Source: Ditylenchus dipsaci (taxonomy: Eukaryota; Nematoda; Chromadorea; Rhabditida; Anguinidae). Taken from it: a stretch of 64,000 bases of DNA. A program made the translations under genes and the position numbers. Numbering within the stretch: position 1 is the stretch's first letter; each line of letters begins with the position of its first letter. The stretch spans positions 372,001 through 436,000 of the forward strand of contig SADC01001168.1 of NCBI GenBank assembly GCA_004194705.1, read 5' to 3'. This document shows positions 24,300 to 41,829 of the stretch, piece by piece. The notes under the pieces are model-generated. The model ran no database searches. It was not told where the DNA came from and was given only the letters and a program-made list of their open reading frames with translations.

Positions 24300-25740
24300 T
24301 TTAATCACAATAATATATGAAAATTCAAACAAAAGTTTTGTGTGCTACTTTTGAGCGTTAAATCAAATGAGCTTTTTTTTTAATATATTATTATAGTAAA
24401 TGATCCTTTGAATTACTTTTTTTGGCTAGGGAAGACTTGTCAAAAGCGAAATTTGTCAAAGAGAAGTTTGGCAAGCTTTACTGAGCTGTGAAGAGCATGA
24501 GTGAACTATCTTGGCTAGCTCAAAAAAACGCCCGAAACAATTTTTTCAACGTTTTAGCTTTGAAATGTAGCTCTGCTTCTTCGCGTCATTTTCAGTACAA
24601 GGATAAGTATAATCATGTTAATTAAAATTGCAAAAAACCTCAGTTCGTAAATAAAACCGAAATCCCACCGTTTAAAAATATTCATTTCTTCCCTGGTCAA
24701 ACCTTGGCTAGCTACCTTATTTTTCTGAAGTTATTTTGGTGAAGAAATATTTCTTTCTGGTTCACCATGAAATTCTGACTTCGAAAAATCCCGAAACGCG
24801 TCGATAAATAAATGAAATTGGTAGAGAATAAATGAAATTAAAGCGAGACAGTGGTTACTTTTTTCTGAAAGGATTCAAGAAATATGTTGGAAGCATGGTT
24901 ATATATTATCTACACTTTTTTAAAAACCTTGTATATTGTTGAGAAAATTACAAAAACAATGTGCAAACACCATAATTTCTATGAAAAAATTACTGGTTTT
25001 TGGGTGTTTTTAGGGTCAAATTGTTTTGGCTTAAAATTTTCAAAATTAGCTTGTTGTCTTGTCTCCGGTATAAGATGGAATTGAACCATGACCACTTCTA
25101 GAACCAAAATTTAGCGCTCTTTCACATGCCATAAAATTCTGATTTCCAATATAGCCTGTAAAGTAGGTTTGCGAGTCAAAATTTGCAGAAAGTTCGATTT
25201 TCAAACGATGGATTTTTTTGTAATTTTAATTATTTTATTTTAAATTTTAAACCTATGAGAGCGTGTAGTATGTCATTTGAAAGCCTTTTTAATTGGTTTT
25301 AAAATGAAGCAAAGATAAAAAGAGTGTCTACCAAAAATGCCAGTTATGGCCGTTGGAATGTTGAGAATGGACCCTAGTATAGAATACACTGACACCCCCC
25401 CCCCATTTTTCTTTTAAAACTTAAGTGAAGACTACCCAAATATATGTCCCACACCCCGAAAATGCGCGTAAAGTATTTATTAGTCACAACTTCCGTACGC
25501 TGGCCTACCCCCAAGCCTAAACTTGTTATTTGAAAGGGTAGTCACAGCGATTTTGAAAAGGTCCGATTTGGGGGGGGGGGCGGTTAAGTTATTCTGTACT
25601 AGCGCCTGAAAATGTATTCGAAATTGACAGTTTTTTAAATCGTTTTTTTGACCACTTTATTCCGTATAAAAAAAATTAAAAATGTAAATCGGATTTTCCA
25701 TGAAATTATGCACCAGAAGCAGCCCATCTCACAGTCCGGC
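24300..25740. other. Intergenic DNA, no gene seen
   Basis: Contains a degenerate end of the element C family (GGCTAGGGAAGACTTGTC, 24,425), and an inverted pair with long C and G runs (25,375-25,610) enclosing CGTACGCTGGCCTACCCCC. The last phrase recurs at 61,577-61,665 and 63,838-63,870, so it marks another repeat family. Confidence 0.5.
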
Positions 25741-27640
25741 CTTCGCGTGTTAAGCCCTGCCGACCATTTTGATGCCGACCGTTTTTAAAGCCGCCCATTT
25801 TGATGCCGGACAATTTGATGCCGCATCAAATTGATACTATTCATAAGAGTACAACTCTTTTCTCTTGCTTTGTTTCTTTTCTCGATTTCTTCCGATATGT
25901 TGGGATCTTTAAGCCTGTTTCCAGCGCGAATGAGATATTTCATAAATAAAAGTTAAATAAAAATTATTCTATTGCGATTAGAATCTTGCCCTGAGCATAT
26001 TTTATAATACCAAACCAGCGATTAACGAATACCATTTTGTTGACGAATACTTTTTTCAGTACCGGCCCTGGGTTAGCTGCTTCGCGTCCAAGACCAGCAC
26101 GTTTCACACTGCAAATAATAGAAAATAAAAAAAGAGTAGTTCCTCCGAAGTGAATAAGAGCTGGAACTACCCAAGTGATGGTATCCAGGTGCCTCCCAAA
26201 ACATGTTCTTATCTACCGTATTTCCTCTAATAAGCGCCCCTCCTCCATTAAGCGCCCCCGCTCTAATAAGCGCCCTCCCTGGAGGGGGTTTGAAAAATAA
26301 GCGCCCCTGCTCTAATAAGCGCCCCCCTCTCAAGGTTATTTTGCTTAGTTTGTATTTATGTTTTTGGGAAACTTGTTTTTTAGTTACAAAATTCAAGTTC
26401 GTACACAAATTTGTTTCCTTTACTAAAAAAAACTTTCTTTTCCCAGATTGTCGGATCACTATCAGCCATAATGGAAGCGAGGACGACCAAATGCACTGCT
26501 TCAAGGATTCCGGATGGATTCCATGATCTTTTGAATGCGCGAGATGAGATTCGACAGATGAGGAATGATGCTGAAGAAATAGACGCAGACCAAGACGATG
26601 AAAATGTTTATCTGAGCAATAAATCTCTTTACTTCGACGAATCTTTTGAAGTTGATTTGAATGATGAAATGTATGCGCTCAACCCTCAGTTTCACGATTT
26701 TTGAATGATCGAAAGTTGTAAACCCAGCATTTTTCTTTGTTTGTAAATTCAGCATTTTTTGTTCAGTATGTTCTGTTGCCTTTTTATCATAAATAATGCG
26801 TTTTGAATTTGAGCAGCTGTGAAAAAAAAATTCTGGAAATCAATGTCTATAACTAAAATTCTCAAGGTTTGGGTTAAACAAGGTTGGTGGCCTCGCCGCC
26901 GACAGGTTGAAAAATAAGCGCCCCTGCTCCATTAAGCGCCCCCGCTCTAATAAGCGCCCCCTAGACGGGGGTTGAAAAATAAGCGCCCCGGGGCGCTTAT
27001 TAGAGGAAATACGGTATCTCTTCACACGTCTAATATACTACGTCTAATATTACACTACTTGCATACTAACACCTGAATACAAACACCTGGGTAGCTTTTT
27101 GGACATTACTGCCTAAATAACACTACCTTGGCACTTCAAACTGAGTACCGATGCCAAGGTGCTGCCTTAGTACATCACCTGAGGGCCTACACCTAGTTAC
27201 AATATTCTTTTTACCATTAACTTTGTAGTGCTATCTCTGCACCATCTGTATACTTTAAGGGCATAAAACATTTCAGAATTTAGGTCTCTGCAAATTCTGG
27301 AATTACCAAATTTAGTTAAGGACACGATTTTAGATAGGGTCAATGATTTTTTATCGATTTAGGCCAAACCTAAAATTTTGGATTTTTAGAGGTGAATACC
27401 TATTTAGGGCAAGTATCAGGTTTACAATTTACCTAGAGCTGCCCAGAAACTCTTAGTTGTGGCCAAAGACAGGCAAAAAACTTTTTTTTCTCATGAATAG
27501 CACCAATTTGGTGCGGCATCAAAATGGCCAGCATCAAAATGGCCGGCATCAAAACGGTCGGCATCAAAATGGCCGGCATCAAAATGTGCGCGGCATCAAA
27601 ACGGCGCGGCATCAAAATGGGCGTGTCCGATATTGCATAG
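25735..27640. mobile_element. Foldback element with TTTTGATGCCG arrays
   Basis: CATTTTGATGCCGACC-type units at 25,765-25,850 are matched in inverted orientation by GGCATCAAAATGGCC units at 27,512-27,625. The exact tips and target duplication are not resolved. The pogo-type element T2 is nested inside. Same architecture as the other motif-array elements. Confidence 0.65.
26216..27014 (+). mobile_element. pogo/Tigger-type element T2 with transposase tail
   Basis: Tips CCGTATTTCCTCTAATAAGC and complement, flanked by TA. The module AAGCGCCCC is reiterated three to five times at each end, each time preceded by CTCTAAT or CTCCATT. Inside (26,447-26,704), after an acceptor TTTCCCAG, the plus strand encodes a C-terminal transposase fragment, HNGSEDDQMHCFKDSG. 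This matches the LDGSED...CF motif near the end of pogo/Tigger/JRK transposases. It is followed in another frame by an acidic tail (NDAEEIDADQDDENV). The DDE core is absent. Confidence 0.85.
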
Positions 27641-27756
27641 TGAACACTTTATATTCCAGCTCCAACTTCAACATGTTTACATATTGGGGTTAGAGTTTGA
27701 GTTAGAATACATGGGGGACTCAATAAAAAAATGTGTTCCAAAATGCTAGTAAAAAA

Positions 27757-28504
27757 GGGTACGTATCGTTTCCCCGAAAAGTTCATTTCCCCGAAAGTAC
27801 GTTCCCCGAAAATTATCATTTCCCCGAAAAGTTTGTTTCCCTGAAAATATTCATTATTTGAATAAAGTTGTGTTATGAACAGAATTTTGTTAAACGGATA
27901 AATATCGATTTGATGTTTCGTCTTGTCTTGCAAACAATCAGGCAACTGCAGTGCCAACAACTGTTATCCAGGCGGTAACAGATTTGATATTACTTTAAAT
28001 ACTGATGACTTTGTTCAGGTCTTTCTTCGGTCAAACTCTAATAGGAATAGGATTTTTGAAAGGGTTAGCTAACAATTATGTTATGAATGATATTTGAAAA
28101 CGTCTTATTTGTCTTGATCTTGGATTTTTTGTTGTATTACACAATAAATTCCTTAGCTTAACTATTTTGTTCAATTAGGATTGCGAGTTTATCAGCAAAT
28201 GCCCCTCTTAGAATGCGTATTTCTCGACGATCTTATTTTCAAACAAAAGCTTACATTCTGGAGAACACGATAGAATTAGCGACAAAATAATTTTCCTATC
28301 TACGACACATTTTTCGCCTCCGAAGTCAAAAGTGTGACGGACACAACCGACCAAAATACTATATAGAGATTCAAATTTTTTCGGGGAAATGATACTTTTC
28401 GGGGAAATGATACTTTTCGGGGAAATGAACTTTTCGGGGAAATGAACTTTTCGGGGAAACGTACTTTTCGGGGAAATGATTTTTCGGGGAAATGACCGTG
28501 TCCC
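27757..28504. mobile_element. Element F1: motif-array element TTTCCCCGAAAAG, TSD GTAAAAAA
   Basis: Left tip GGGTACGTATCGTTTC, right tip (complement) GGGACACGGTCATTTC, flanked by the identical 8-mer GTAAAAAA (27,749-27,756 and 28,505-28,512). Inside each tip are reiterated TTTCCCCGAAAAGT units, inverted at the two ends. The middle has no recognised gene. Its tips are the same as those of element F2 at 57,555-58,153. Confidence 0.9.
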
Positions 28505-28730
28505 GTAAAAAATGCTAGTCAAAATGACTAGCATTTTACTAGCATTTTTTCAAAGTTTGAAAAATGCTAGTGACACTATCTAGCATTTCCATAATCGCGT
28601 TTAAAATTGCAAACCCTGGTTCCCGCCTAGGGCTCGACATCAGACTTCACCCAGATTGCAACGTACTTCGTAGTTGTCTTTGTAAAAACCGGAAAATTTC
28701 TTGATTCATAATGTATTTACCAAATTACAG

Positions 28731-29730
28731 TTTAAAATGGAACGAGCTCCAGAGTCCAAGCGGTCATCTCATTCTAAGCAAGCACTTTCTGGACCGCATT
28801 CTCAGCAGCAAACGAATCAACAGTCTTTTCCTCAGCCTTATCAGCAGCAATATTCGTATCAGCAGCAGCCGCAGCAAGCTTATCCTCAGACGCCACAAAT
28901 GGATCAGCAAATGTGCCAGTCTCGTCAGCAGCGACAGATGTACCTGCAGACACAACAGCAGTGGGTCGTCAATTCCAAGCCATACAACGATCAATTTATG
29001 TGTTGCTCTTGTCGTGTAATGCTTTTGTTTGATGCATGACTTAATCTGACGAATTGCTATTTAAAGGTCGCTGCAAATGTATTCGCCATTTTGGTCCTCG
29101 TTATCAGTGCAGTTCATGCTGGTTTGGATATCTATGTGATCAGTGATTACCGTATTCTCTCTAATAGAAGGACATGTCCTTCTATTTTTCAACCTTCAAA
29201 AAAATTTTGACTTCACTATAAAAATGCAATAAAACACAGTTTACCCCCCTAAATATGGGCTCGACCCCTGTCCTTCTAATAGAGAGTGTCCTTCTAATAG
29301 AGAGTGTCCTTCTATTAGAGAGAATACGGTATCACCGTGTCAACCGTGCAGGATTATATATTGATCTTGCTCTTGTGCTTCTTCAAATAGTCGGATCTGT
29401 GATGGGGTCTTAGCCTATTTTAACGATTCATCGTGCCTCTATATTAGCGGTGAGGTGATCGCCGTTCGTTTTCATTACCATTTTTTATTTTACTTTCTAA
29501 AAGCAGGTGCCATTTTCAGCTAGTATCTTTGGTTCATTATGGAGCTATAGTTTTGATCGGTCTATGACCAACTGTTGCAAATCGCATTGAAGCATTGTTG
29601 GTTATTGGGGTCATTCTTGTGCCGGCTTTGATGATCACCCTGCTCATCATGTTAGTCATTGCTAGTGTCCGTTGTGTGAAAGTTTTGAATACTGAGGAAT
29701 TGCGCCTGCGAAATATTGTTCTGGTGTGCT
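28731..29730 (+). pseudogene. Four-helix membrane protein, copy 1, exon split by MITE
   Basis: Exon 1 (ATG 28,737, donor after 29,015) encodes a Q/P-rich cytosolic N-terminus (QQPQQAYPQTPQMDQQ) ending in a cysteine cluster CCSCR. Exon 2 (from about 29,068) encodes a first helix, AANVFAILVLVISAVHAG. It is interrupted at 29,150-29,329 by MITE T3; removing T3 and one TA restores the frame (ISDY|HRVNRAGLYIDLALV). A stop follows soon after (GSVMGS*), perhaps through another lost base. A later fragment at about 29,600-29,700 (EALLVIGVILVPALMITLLI) matches the last helices of copy 2. Family not recognised; MARVEL- or tetraspan-like topology is inferred. Confidence 0.6.
29150..29329. mobile_element. 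pogo-type MITE T3 inside an exon
   Basis: Tips CCGTATTCTCTCTAATAGAA and complement ATTAGAGAGAATACGG flanked by TA. The subterminal module is AGAAGGACA/TGTCCTTCT, reiterated three times at the right end as TCCTTCTAATAGAGAGTG. It interrupts copy 1 of the membrane-protein gene. Confidence 0.9.
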
Positions 29731-29738
29731 GGTGAGTA

Positions 29739-30389
29739 TGCTAGCGCTCAGACGTATCAGCAGCAATCTCTGGCGAATCAGCAGTTGAACCCAAGTTCTG
29801 AGAAACATGAAGATAGATGTTCGTGTTGTCCTTGTCGGGTAATATTTTCATATTATTTTGATTTTCTTTTTTGAATGTGTTTTTTTGTAGATCGCTGCGG
29901 TTGTTCTTGCATTGTTGATGCTTTTTCTCAGTGCCGGTCAACTTGGCGTGGAAATCTATGCACTCGTGGATCTACAATTGAACGCAGTTTGGATAGGACT
30001 GGAACTCGGCTTTCTATCAATAGCGACGATCGGGCCATTGATGGTTATCGCAGCTCATTTCGGAATTCCACTTGCCTTTATACTGCAAGTATCGTCCTCA
30101 ATGCAAGTTTTTCTTCTATTTGGTGCATTAAACTTTAGTTATGTTTGAGAGCATTTTTGTTCCGCGTCATTTGGCCAGCCTTGGCTTCTCTCTCTTCGGG
30201 CTTTTTGGTGATTTTAGTCGCATGTTGGATGTTAACCCTAAAGTGCTTTCTGTGTTTTTTGGTTTCACTCTATTCAATGTGTTGGCTCTCTTCCTAAGCA
30301 TTTCGCTGATTATCGCTTCCTATCGTTCGATAAATGTTGTGAATACTTTTGAATACTCGGATTGCGCTTCAGAATGGGGTCTCAGCTGA
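29739..30389 (+). CDS. Four-helix membrane protein, copy 2
   Basis: Tandem paralogue of the gene just upstream. Exon at about 29,739-29,838 (AQTYQQQSLANQQLNPSS, ending CSCCPCR) and exon from 29,891 (AAVVLALLMLFLSAGQLGVE, then IGLELGFLSIATIGPLMVIA, both hydrophobic). The remaining hydrophobic part (PKVLSVFFGFTLFNVLALFL) is in a different frame to the stop at 30,389; a small intron starting GTATCG near 30,090 or an indel would join them. No ATG is found in the first exon, so the 5' end is incomplete. Poly(A) signal AATAAA at 30,501. Role unknown; predicted four transmembrane segments and a cysteine-rich cytosolic patch that could be palmitoylated (inference). Confidence 0.6.
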
Positions 30390-31326
30390 TGTTACAAGAG
30401 AGAGTGGTACTCCCGTAACTCAAAGTCACAGAAAAAGTTCCAGTATCACATGATCGTAAATATTTGCATTGTATATAGCCATGTTTATGTGTAATGTGTA
30501 AATAAATGAGTGCGAAATAGCTAGTGTCTTTCTTGTCCTATTCAGAAATTGTGTTGAAATTCAAATAATCTTTTACCTAATCAGACCGTTATTTATAGTA
30601 CCGATTTTTAAAATTTCCACATGATCTTTACACCTTTTTATCGTGTTTAACGTGTAGAACATGCTTGAAAATGGCTAAAATGGTGTTTTGAAGGAGTTTG
30701 AAAAAATGTCATTTGGGGAGGGGCGGGGTACTCCGGTAGGGTCAAAATACCATAAACGTAAAGAGAACAATGTGAAACGAAAATTTGTTGTCAAATTTTG
30801 ATTACTTGCAGAAAAATGACAACTTTTCGCGAAAAAAATTGGTAGACCGAAAAAAAACCCGACTAAATTCTATTCTAATTTATGTATATGTTCACAGCAG
30901 GGTGGGACGGAATTCCGTCTTCCGATTTCTGGCAGTTTTTTACTTCCGTTTTCCGACTTCCGAAAAAATAGAGCGAATTTCGGAAATATCAAATAAAAAT
31001 AGTTAACGTAGATTTTTTTCGGTACATATTTTGTTCACTACAAAATGGTGCTAACAGAATATTTTTCCATCAAGAAAAAAATCACAGCCAAAAGTAGGCC
31101 AAGTGAGTCTGCCATTCATTGTGAAATCCCCTTTAGCCCATCATGCCTTGGCTACAATGGAGGTGTGAGGTGCGAAGTGCAATGTGCGAGGACCGTTTCT
31201 GAAATTTAATTTTTCAATTCCCATAGTGGGAAAGTTGATTTTATTAAATAGCGGATCTTAGAAATAGACCGAAAAATTTTTCAAATCAGTGAAATGACAA
31301 AATCTCGCTGAGCTACATCATGTTAA

Positions 31327-31557
31327 AGGCGTGACCTCTTCCTACTCGGTGGTCCCCCGCCAATTCAAAAATTTTCCCTTGATCATTGGACTTCTGTACG
31401 GATTTTTCCGCTAGGTTTCTAACAAAACTAAGCCTAAAATTTGATTTCAGGCCTAGTTTTGTTAGAAACGTGGCGGAAAAATCCGTACAGAAGTCCAATG
31501 ATCGAGAGAAAATTTTTGAATTGGCGGGGGACCACCGAGTAGGAAGAGGTCAGCCCT
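31327..31557. mobile_element. Near-perfect palindromic MITE, TTAA flanks
   Basis: Arms of about 115 bp (GACCTCTTCCTACTCGGTGG to the centre near 31,442) are almost perfectly complementary. The outermost shared bases are TTAA on both sides (31,323-31,326 and 31,558-31,561), which would fit a TTAA target. Transcribed, it would form a long hairpin. A diverged relative is at 15,824-16,041. Confidence 0.85.
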
Positions 31558-32141
31558 TTAAAACCAGTTTTCATTGGCCACTGGCCACAGGATTCTGAGC
31601 GGTTTTATTTAATTTCTGATTGTAAAAAACCATTTCTCACAAAGCTTTGACTTAAATTCTAAGTTCGTCTAACTGAAAAACTTTAATTTTGTATTATTTA
31701 GTCTAAATCAAAGTATTTCCTATGATCTTGTCTGATATGGTCTTTTCTTTGCTGAAAAGTGAACGTCACTATAGTTTCTATCTGTATTGCTTGTTCTGAT
31801 TATGAATTTATTAGGGAATACCATGCTATTGCTATCAAAGGAGCAATGAGGCATATTTTTCTTTGTCTTTTTACTTTATTGATAGCGTCTGCCAATATTT
31901 ATTCACATTTATTTCTTAATTCGACTGTGTTGAATGCTTGAAATAATTTTATTAATTGGGGTTTTATGTCTTATAGCTTTTATATTTATTTGTATATTTC
32001 TAAAGCGATCTGAATATACATGGCTTAGGTATAATCGAAAAAAACCCCAAAAATGTCATTTTATCATTTACAATACTATTAAGGACAATAACAGAATGCT
32101 TCTCAGAAAGGAAAAGGAGCAAAGTAGCTCCTAGTCTGAAT

Positions 32142-33994
32142 TTGGTAGAAAGAAGACACCTGAAAGTAGTAATGATTGGCGACAGAAGAGTGGGCAAAAG
32201 CTCAGTGGCTATTCAATACGCTCAGAAGTACTTTAACGCAAAGCAGTTGCCCACAATTGCAAACAACCAAATTTTAAAAAATGATGTTAACACAGGAAAT
32301 GAAATGGTCAACGTACACATAGTTGGTTTCTTTTTGATTAGGCGCACTCAAAGCTTTTGCAAATTATCGGTGTCTTGAATGAAATTTCGATTCATAATGT
32401 TGATCCGTTAAAATGTTTTTTTTTTCGTTAAAAGGCTATTGGGTGCTTGTGCTGTATACGGGGACCGTAAAGTTAACTGTAAGCAGCATAAGTACCAGCT
32501 ACTGAGAAGCCCCTTATAAAAATACTTGTTTGACTAGAAAGAACCTCATTTTATGATTATAAACACCTCCCGTATTTCCTCTGATAAAGCCTGGCTTGCT
32601 ACTTTTATAGTTCCCCCTTTTCGGATTTTCGAAAAGTGACCCAAAATCACCCCCACCTGAACACACATACCGTAAAACCTCTATTAAACGGACACCCTCC
32701 AATAAACGGACACCCTCTAATAAACGGGCACCCTCAAGGACCTATATCTCAGCGCAAAAAATTTTTTTTGCAAATCTGTTTTTCGCGTTTTCTTGATCAC
32801 CTCGATCTTAGTTGATTCCGCTTTTTAGATTTTTTTGAGTACCCAAAAATCTCAAAATATTTTTTTTCGATTTTTTAGGGGTTGAAAATTAAACGGGAAT
32901 GCCCGTTTAATAGAGGTTATACGGTATCTGAGACACAAATCGCTCGAAAGTAACTCTGGATGCATGAAAAAGCATGCATACCAGAGTTTCTATATGCGGT
33001 ATGTTTCAGAAAGAAAAAAAATGTTGAAAATCTATCGTTTTTACCTTCATTTGACTTGAAAAAGGCTAAAGTGACGAAAAATACCCTAAAAGGACTATTT
33101 TTGCCTGAGGGGTGGAAGGCAATTTGGTTTTTTAGTGTTTTTTTTGACAAAATTAAAATTTTTCATTTGGAAAGTGGTAAGATATGTCTCTTTTATCGTG
33201 TTGAGCAGAAAAAATAAGTTCGGGAGGTGATTTTGGGTCGCTTTTAAAAAAACGAGAGTATGGGGGAACTATGAAAGTGTTCCTGGCTTATTACCTGGGT
33301 AGGACTTTTTCTTCGATTAAATTTGTGCAAATTCTACATTCTACCTAGTAAATATTCCATCGCACAACCCTAGTTTTAACTGTGATAACCTGCTTTTTTT
33401 AGAAAGATATAGCCGGACAAGAAAGATTAGGAATAATGTCCTATGACTCAATGATTAGCGCTATCTACCACGAAGCAGATTGCTGTATTCTGGTGTATGA
33501 TGTCACTGACGAGTTATCTTTCCAAAATTTAGATAATTGGATTCGATTTTTCGTCGCTCAAGCAGGGTACTTACTATTCGAATGCGCATATAGTAAGTTA
33601 TAGATAACTGTATGTAATATTTTACAGAGTCAAACCAAAAGAGTTTTCATTCATGTTATTGGGCAATAAGATCGACAGAAAAAGTGAAAGAGCAGTGACC
33701 TATGAACGAGCAATCAGCTGGTGCAAGTCAAACAATATCATGTTATATTTCGAGGTTTTTAAGATTAGATTTTCAATTTTCGTTTTGAAATTTGAAATTT
33801 CAGACTTCCGCTAAACAAGACATAAATGTGGAAGATGCTTTTTCATCTATTGTAGGTTAAAAAATTAAAAACGAATTTCGATAATTCTTTTAAGATTTTA
33901 AAAACTGTGGAACAATGGAACACAAAGACGAGAATATCCAACACTCTGTTAAAGTTTTGAGAATGAAAATTATTGTCGAACGGATAATTTTTAA
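32142..33994 (+). CDS. Divergent Rab7-like small GTPase
   Basis: Exons: up to 32,321, 33,403-33,566, 33,628-33,754 and from 33,804. G1 is GDRRVGKSSV, G3 is DIAGQERLG, G4 is GNKID, G5 is ETSAK; DCCILVYDVTDELSFQNLDNW is typical of Rab7. It would regulate late endosome traffic if functional. Divergent points: the switch I threonine region reads PTIANNQ instead of the usual Rab7 form, and the P-loop has R-R. The last clear exon can stop at 33,860, or splice at G|GTTAAA to an exon starting at about 33,899 ending IIFKDDL. Neither end has a prenylatable cysteine. The start is unresolved: no ATG in frame directly upstream, so a 5' exon is missing. The first intron (1.08 kb) contains MITE T4. Confidence 0.82.
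32670..32924. mobile_element. pogo-type MITE T4 in Rab7-like intron
   Basis: Tips CCGTAAAACCTCTATTAAAC and complement, flanked by TA. The module AAACGGACACCCTC is repeated three times at the left end (CTCTATTAAACGG, CTCCAATAAACGG, CTCTAATAAACGG). Core resembles, in reverse, the GGAATC/ACTCAA core of T5. Confidence 0.85.
32930..33010. repeat. Fragment of the snapback family SB
   Basis: Contains CTCTGGATGCATGAAAAAGC and GCATACCAGAG, a hairpin present in full copies at 39,880-40,245, 42,090-43,030, 50,400-50,640 and 58,815-59,070. Confidence 0.7.
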
Positions 33995-34173
33995 AGACGA
34001 CCTCTAAAAATTCGGTTAATATTTTGGATACTGCAAAGCTGTATGAAAAAAAAGTGTAGGTTTTGTAGATATATTTCTTTTCAAGTAAAGTTTATTTCAA
34101 TTTCATGCTATACAAATAGATCAAACAATATAAATATATATTAGCACGTAGTTCTATACATTTTTGAGCTGTA

Positions 34174-37420
<3,247 letters not shown>

Positions 37421-37424
37421 CATT

Positions 37425-39870
<2,446 letters not shown>

Positions 39871-39879
39871 TTTTTAAGT

Positions 39880-40245
39880 CCAATGACCAACTCTTTTTTG
39901 GTTGTTTCTTTTTTGTATTCTTCGCCTGCCTCACCATGTTTTTCAACTGGGCCGTGGCAAAAAGAAACTCTACATGCATTTTATGATGAATAGTGCTTCT
40001 CAGATTCATGTCTAAGGTAAGTGAGTGCGCGTATCTCTAACTCTCAAGCTTGGAGTTGAGATGCGAACACCCACATACCTTAGACGCAAATCACTCGAAA
40101 GTGACTCTGGATGCATGAAAAAACATGCATACCAGAGTTTGTTTATATTAAGTATTCAAAACTATGTTCAACACCTTCTTGTTAGTGGGCCCTCTATGAT
40201 TAGTGGCCCCTTTTATTCCCTTCCCCTCCCTATACAGCCCTTAAT
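39880..40245. mobile_element. Snapback element SB, copy at 39.9 kb
   Basis: Contains three nested hairpins: TTTTTCAACTGGGCCGTGGC side; the GTGAGTGCGCGTATCTCTAA / TTGGAGTTGAGATGCG pair; and CTCTGGATGCATG / CATGCATACCAGAG. It ends near CCCCTTTTATTCCCTTCCCC, complementary to GGGGAAGGGAATAACAC at the left of the 47.6 kb copy. This is the copy without inserted DNA in its main hairpin loop. Confidence 0.7.
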
Positions 40246-40531
40246 CCCTTTTAAATTCAAAAGGCGCCAATTTAAATTTTTTAAATTTCGACTAAAAAAC
40301 CATGATACCCCCTGTGGTTCGAAATTTTTTTTTTCTCAGAACCAAAAAAACGCGCGGCTTTCTCATGAAATCGGGACGAGAAACACGAATATGGAGTTAT
40401 GTCTTCCATCCGAGGGGGGATTGTATACTCAAACCTTTTTTCGCGTATTAAACGTCAATTAAAGTAAATTTTGTGTGTAGAGACTAAAATTCGAGCTACT
40501 TAATTAACTTTTCCATTTTTTGACCTTACTA

Positions 40532-40759
40532 CCGTATTATCTATAATTATAGACCCGGGTCTATAATTTTCAACCTCCCGAAGATCGGACAATTTTCAAT
40601 TGGATCTCGAGATTTTCGGGTGCCAACCAAGATCTAAAAAGTGGAATCGGTAGAGCCCGTGGGAGTCAAGAAAAAGCAAGGAATAGTTTTGCAAAAAAAA
40701 TTCTGCTCCGAGATACAGACCTTCAAAGTCGAGTGGGTCTATAATTAGAGAGAATACGG
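40532..40759. mobile_element. pogo-type MITE T6
   Basis: Tips CCGTATTATCTATAATTATA and complement TATAATTAGAGAGAATACGG, flanked by TA. Module TATAGACCCG. Core GGAATCGGTAGAGCCCGTGG and CTCCGAGATACAGACC, nearly the same as T5 despite a different module. Confidence 0.9.
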
Positions 40760-41829
40760 TATGCATTTTTATAAATTAGATAAGCAAAAAGGTAATTGAA
40801 ATTTGGGTTGTAGTAATTAAATGCTAAAACTTACTAACATCTAGTTAGATTAGTTAGATTATTGCTGATTGAAATTTGGTATGAACTATTTCTAATATTA
40901 GTCATCTAAACATACTTATTCACACCATTTTCAAAATTATATAATGAGATAGCAATCCTTTTAAGCAAACTGTATAGTCATCATTTTGGTTTTGTGGCCG
41001 TTTGTGATTGCCGGAAATGTACAAGGATTTTTTATATTGTCTTCTCCGAAATTAAATGATTTTTTTAAATAAAAAACATTCAAATGATAATGGTGCTATA
41101 GCCCACCTGCTATAGCCCACCTAGCCACAACCGACAGTTCAAGTCCAAAAATTACTGCCAAAAGAAGATTACCCTTCATTAGTATTTTAAATAACATTTT
41201 CACGTAAAACATAAGGACGGCCAGCCGTTCTATTTTTAAACCTCTAATTTTTTTGACTTTGCGTTAAAAATGCAATAAAACATGGGCAGGACTTCGGAAT
41301 TCCTGAATCGCTCGAAATAATGTTATAACTATTTCTAGGGTTTTTTTACATGGTAAAAACGATAGAAGACGTATTTTAGGCGCTGTGATCCTTCACTCCG
41401 GCCTTATGTATCTGATCTATTTTTTCCCTTTTTTAGCCTTCGGCTTGAAACATGCTTGCTATCGTTTTCACCATGTAGAACAGCCTCAGAAAATGAATCA
41501 AACACGAGTTTAAGCAGCAGAGTGTATAGTTTTTGGGCATATTAGAAAAAGAAGCTTATTCTGTGTCGAAGAGGCTTTTCAACTAATGCATCTCGTTACA
41601 TTTTCACTAAGCATGAACTTTTTTAAGAAATGCAGTGATTTTTCTGAGTAACACTATGGAGGCCACATCTTGGCTAATTTTTAAGAAAAAATGACCGATT
41701 TTGGTGCTATCGTACTCAGCACATCGTAGGCTTTTGTTTAAGCCCAAACACTCAATTTCCATTTTCCGAGGGATCCGACCAGATTACAAAATTACAAAAC
41801 TTCTCCTTTGAATATTGGGTTAAGGAATA
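40760..41829. other. Intergenic DNA, nothing recognised
   Basis: AT-rich sequence with no coding-like frame, no strong inverted repeat and no recognised element ends apart from the abrupt start of pogo-type end T7 at 41,830 (CCGTATTTATTCTAATAGAG with module GAGCGGCCGTC). T7 is interrupted by element H and no right end was found. Confidence 0.5.

Noticed and set aside
26840..27025. Open frame with GRLLERGRL repeats
   Set aside because: Translation of the reiterated AAGCGCCCC module of T2.
27512..27625. Short regular repeats that look CRISPR-like
   Set aside because: Units are contiguous without unique spacers and have an inverted partner array at 25,765; a foldback element in a eukaryotic genome.
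40025..40462. 145-codon open frame
   Set aside because: It runs through an SB snapback copy and its flank; translation has no coding character.
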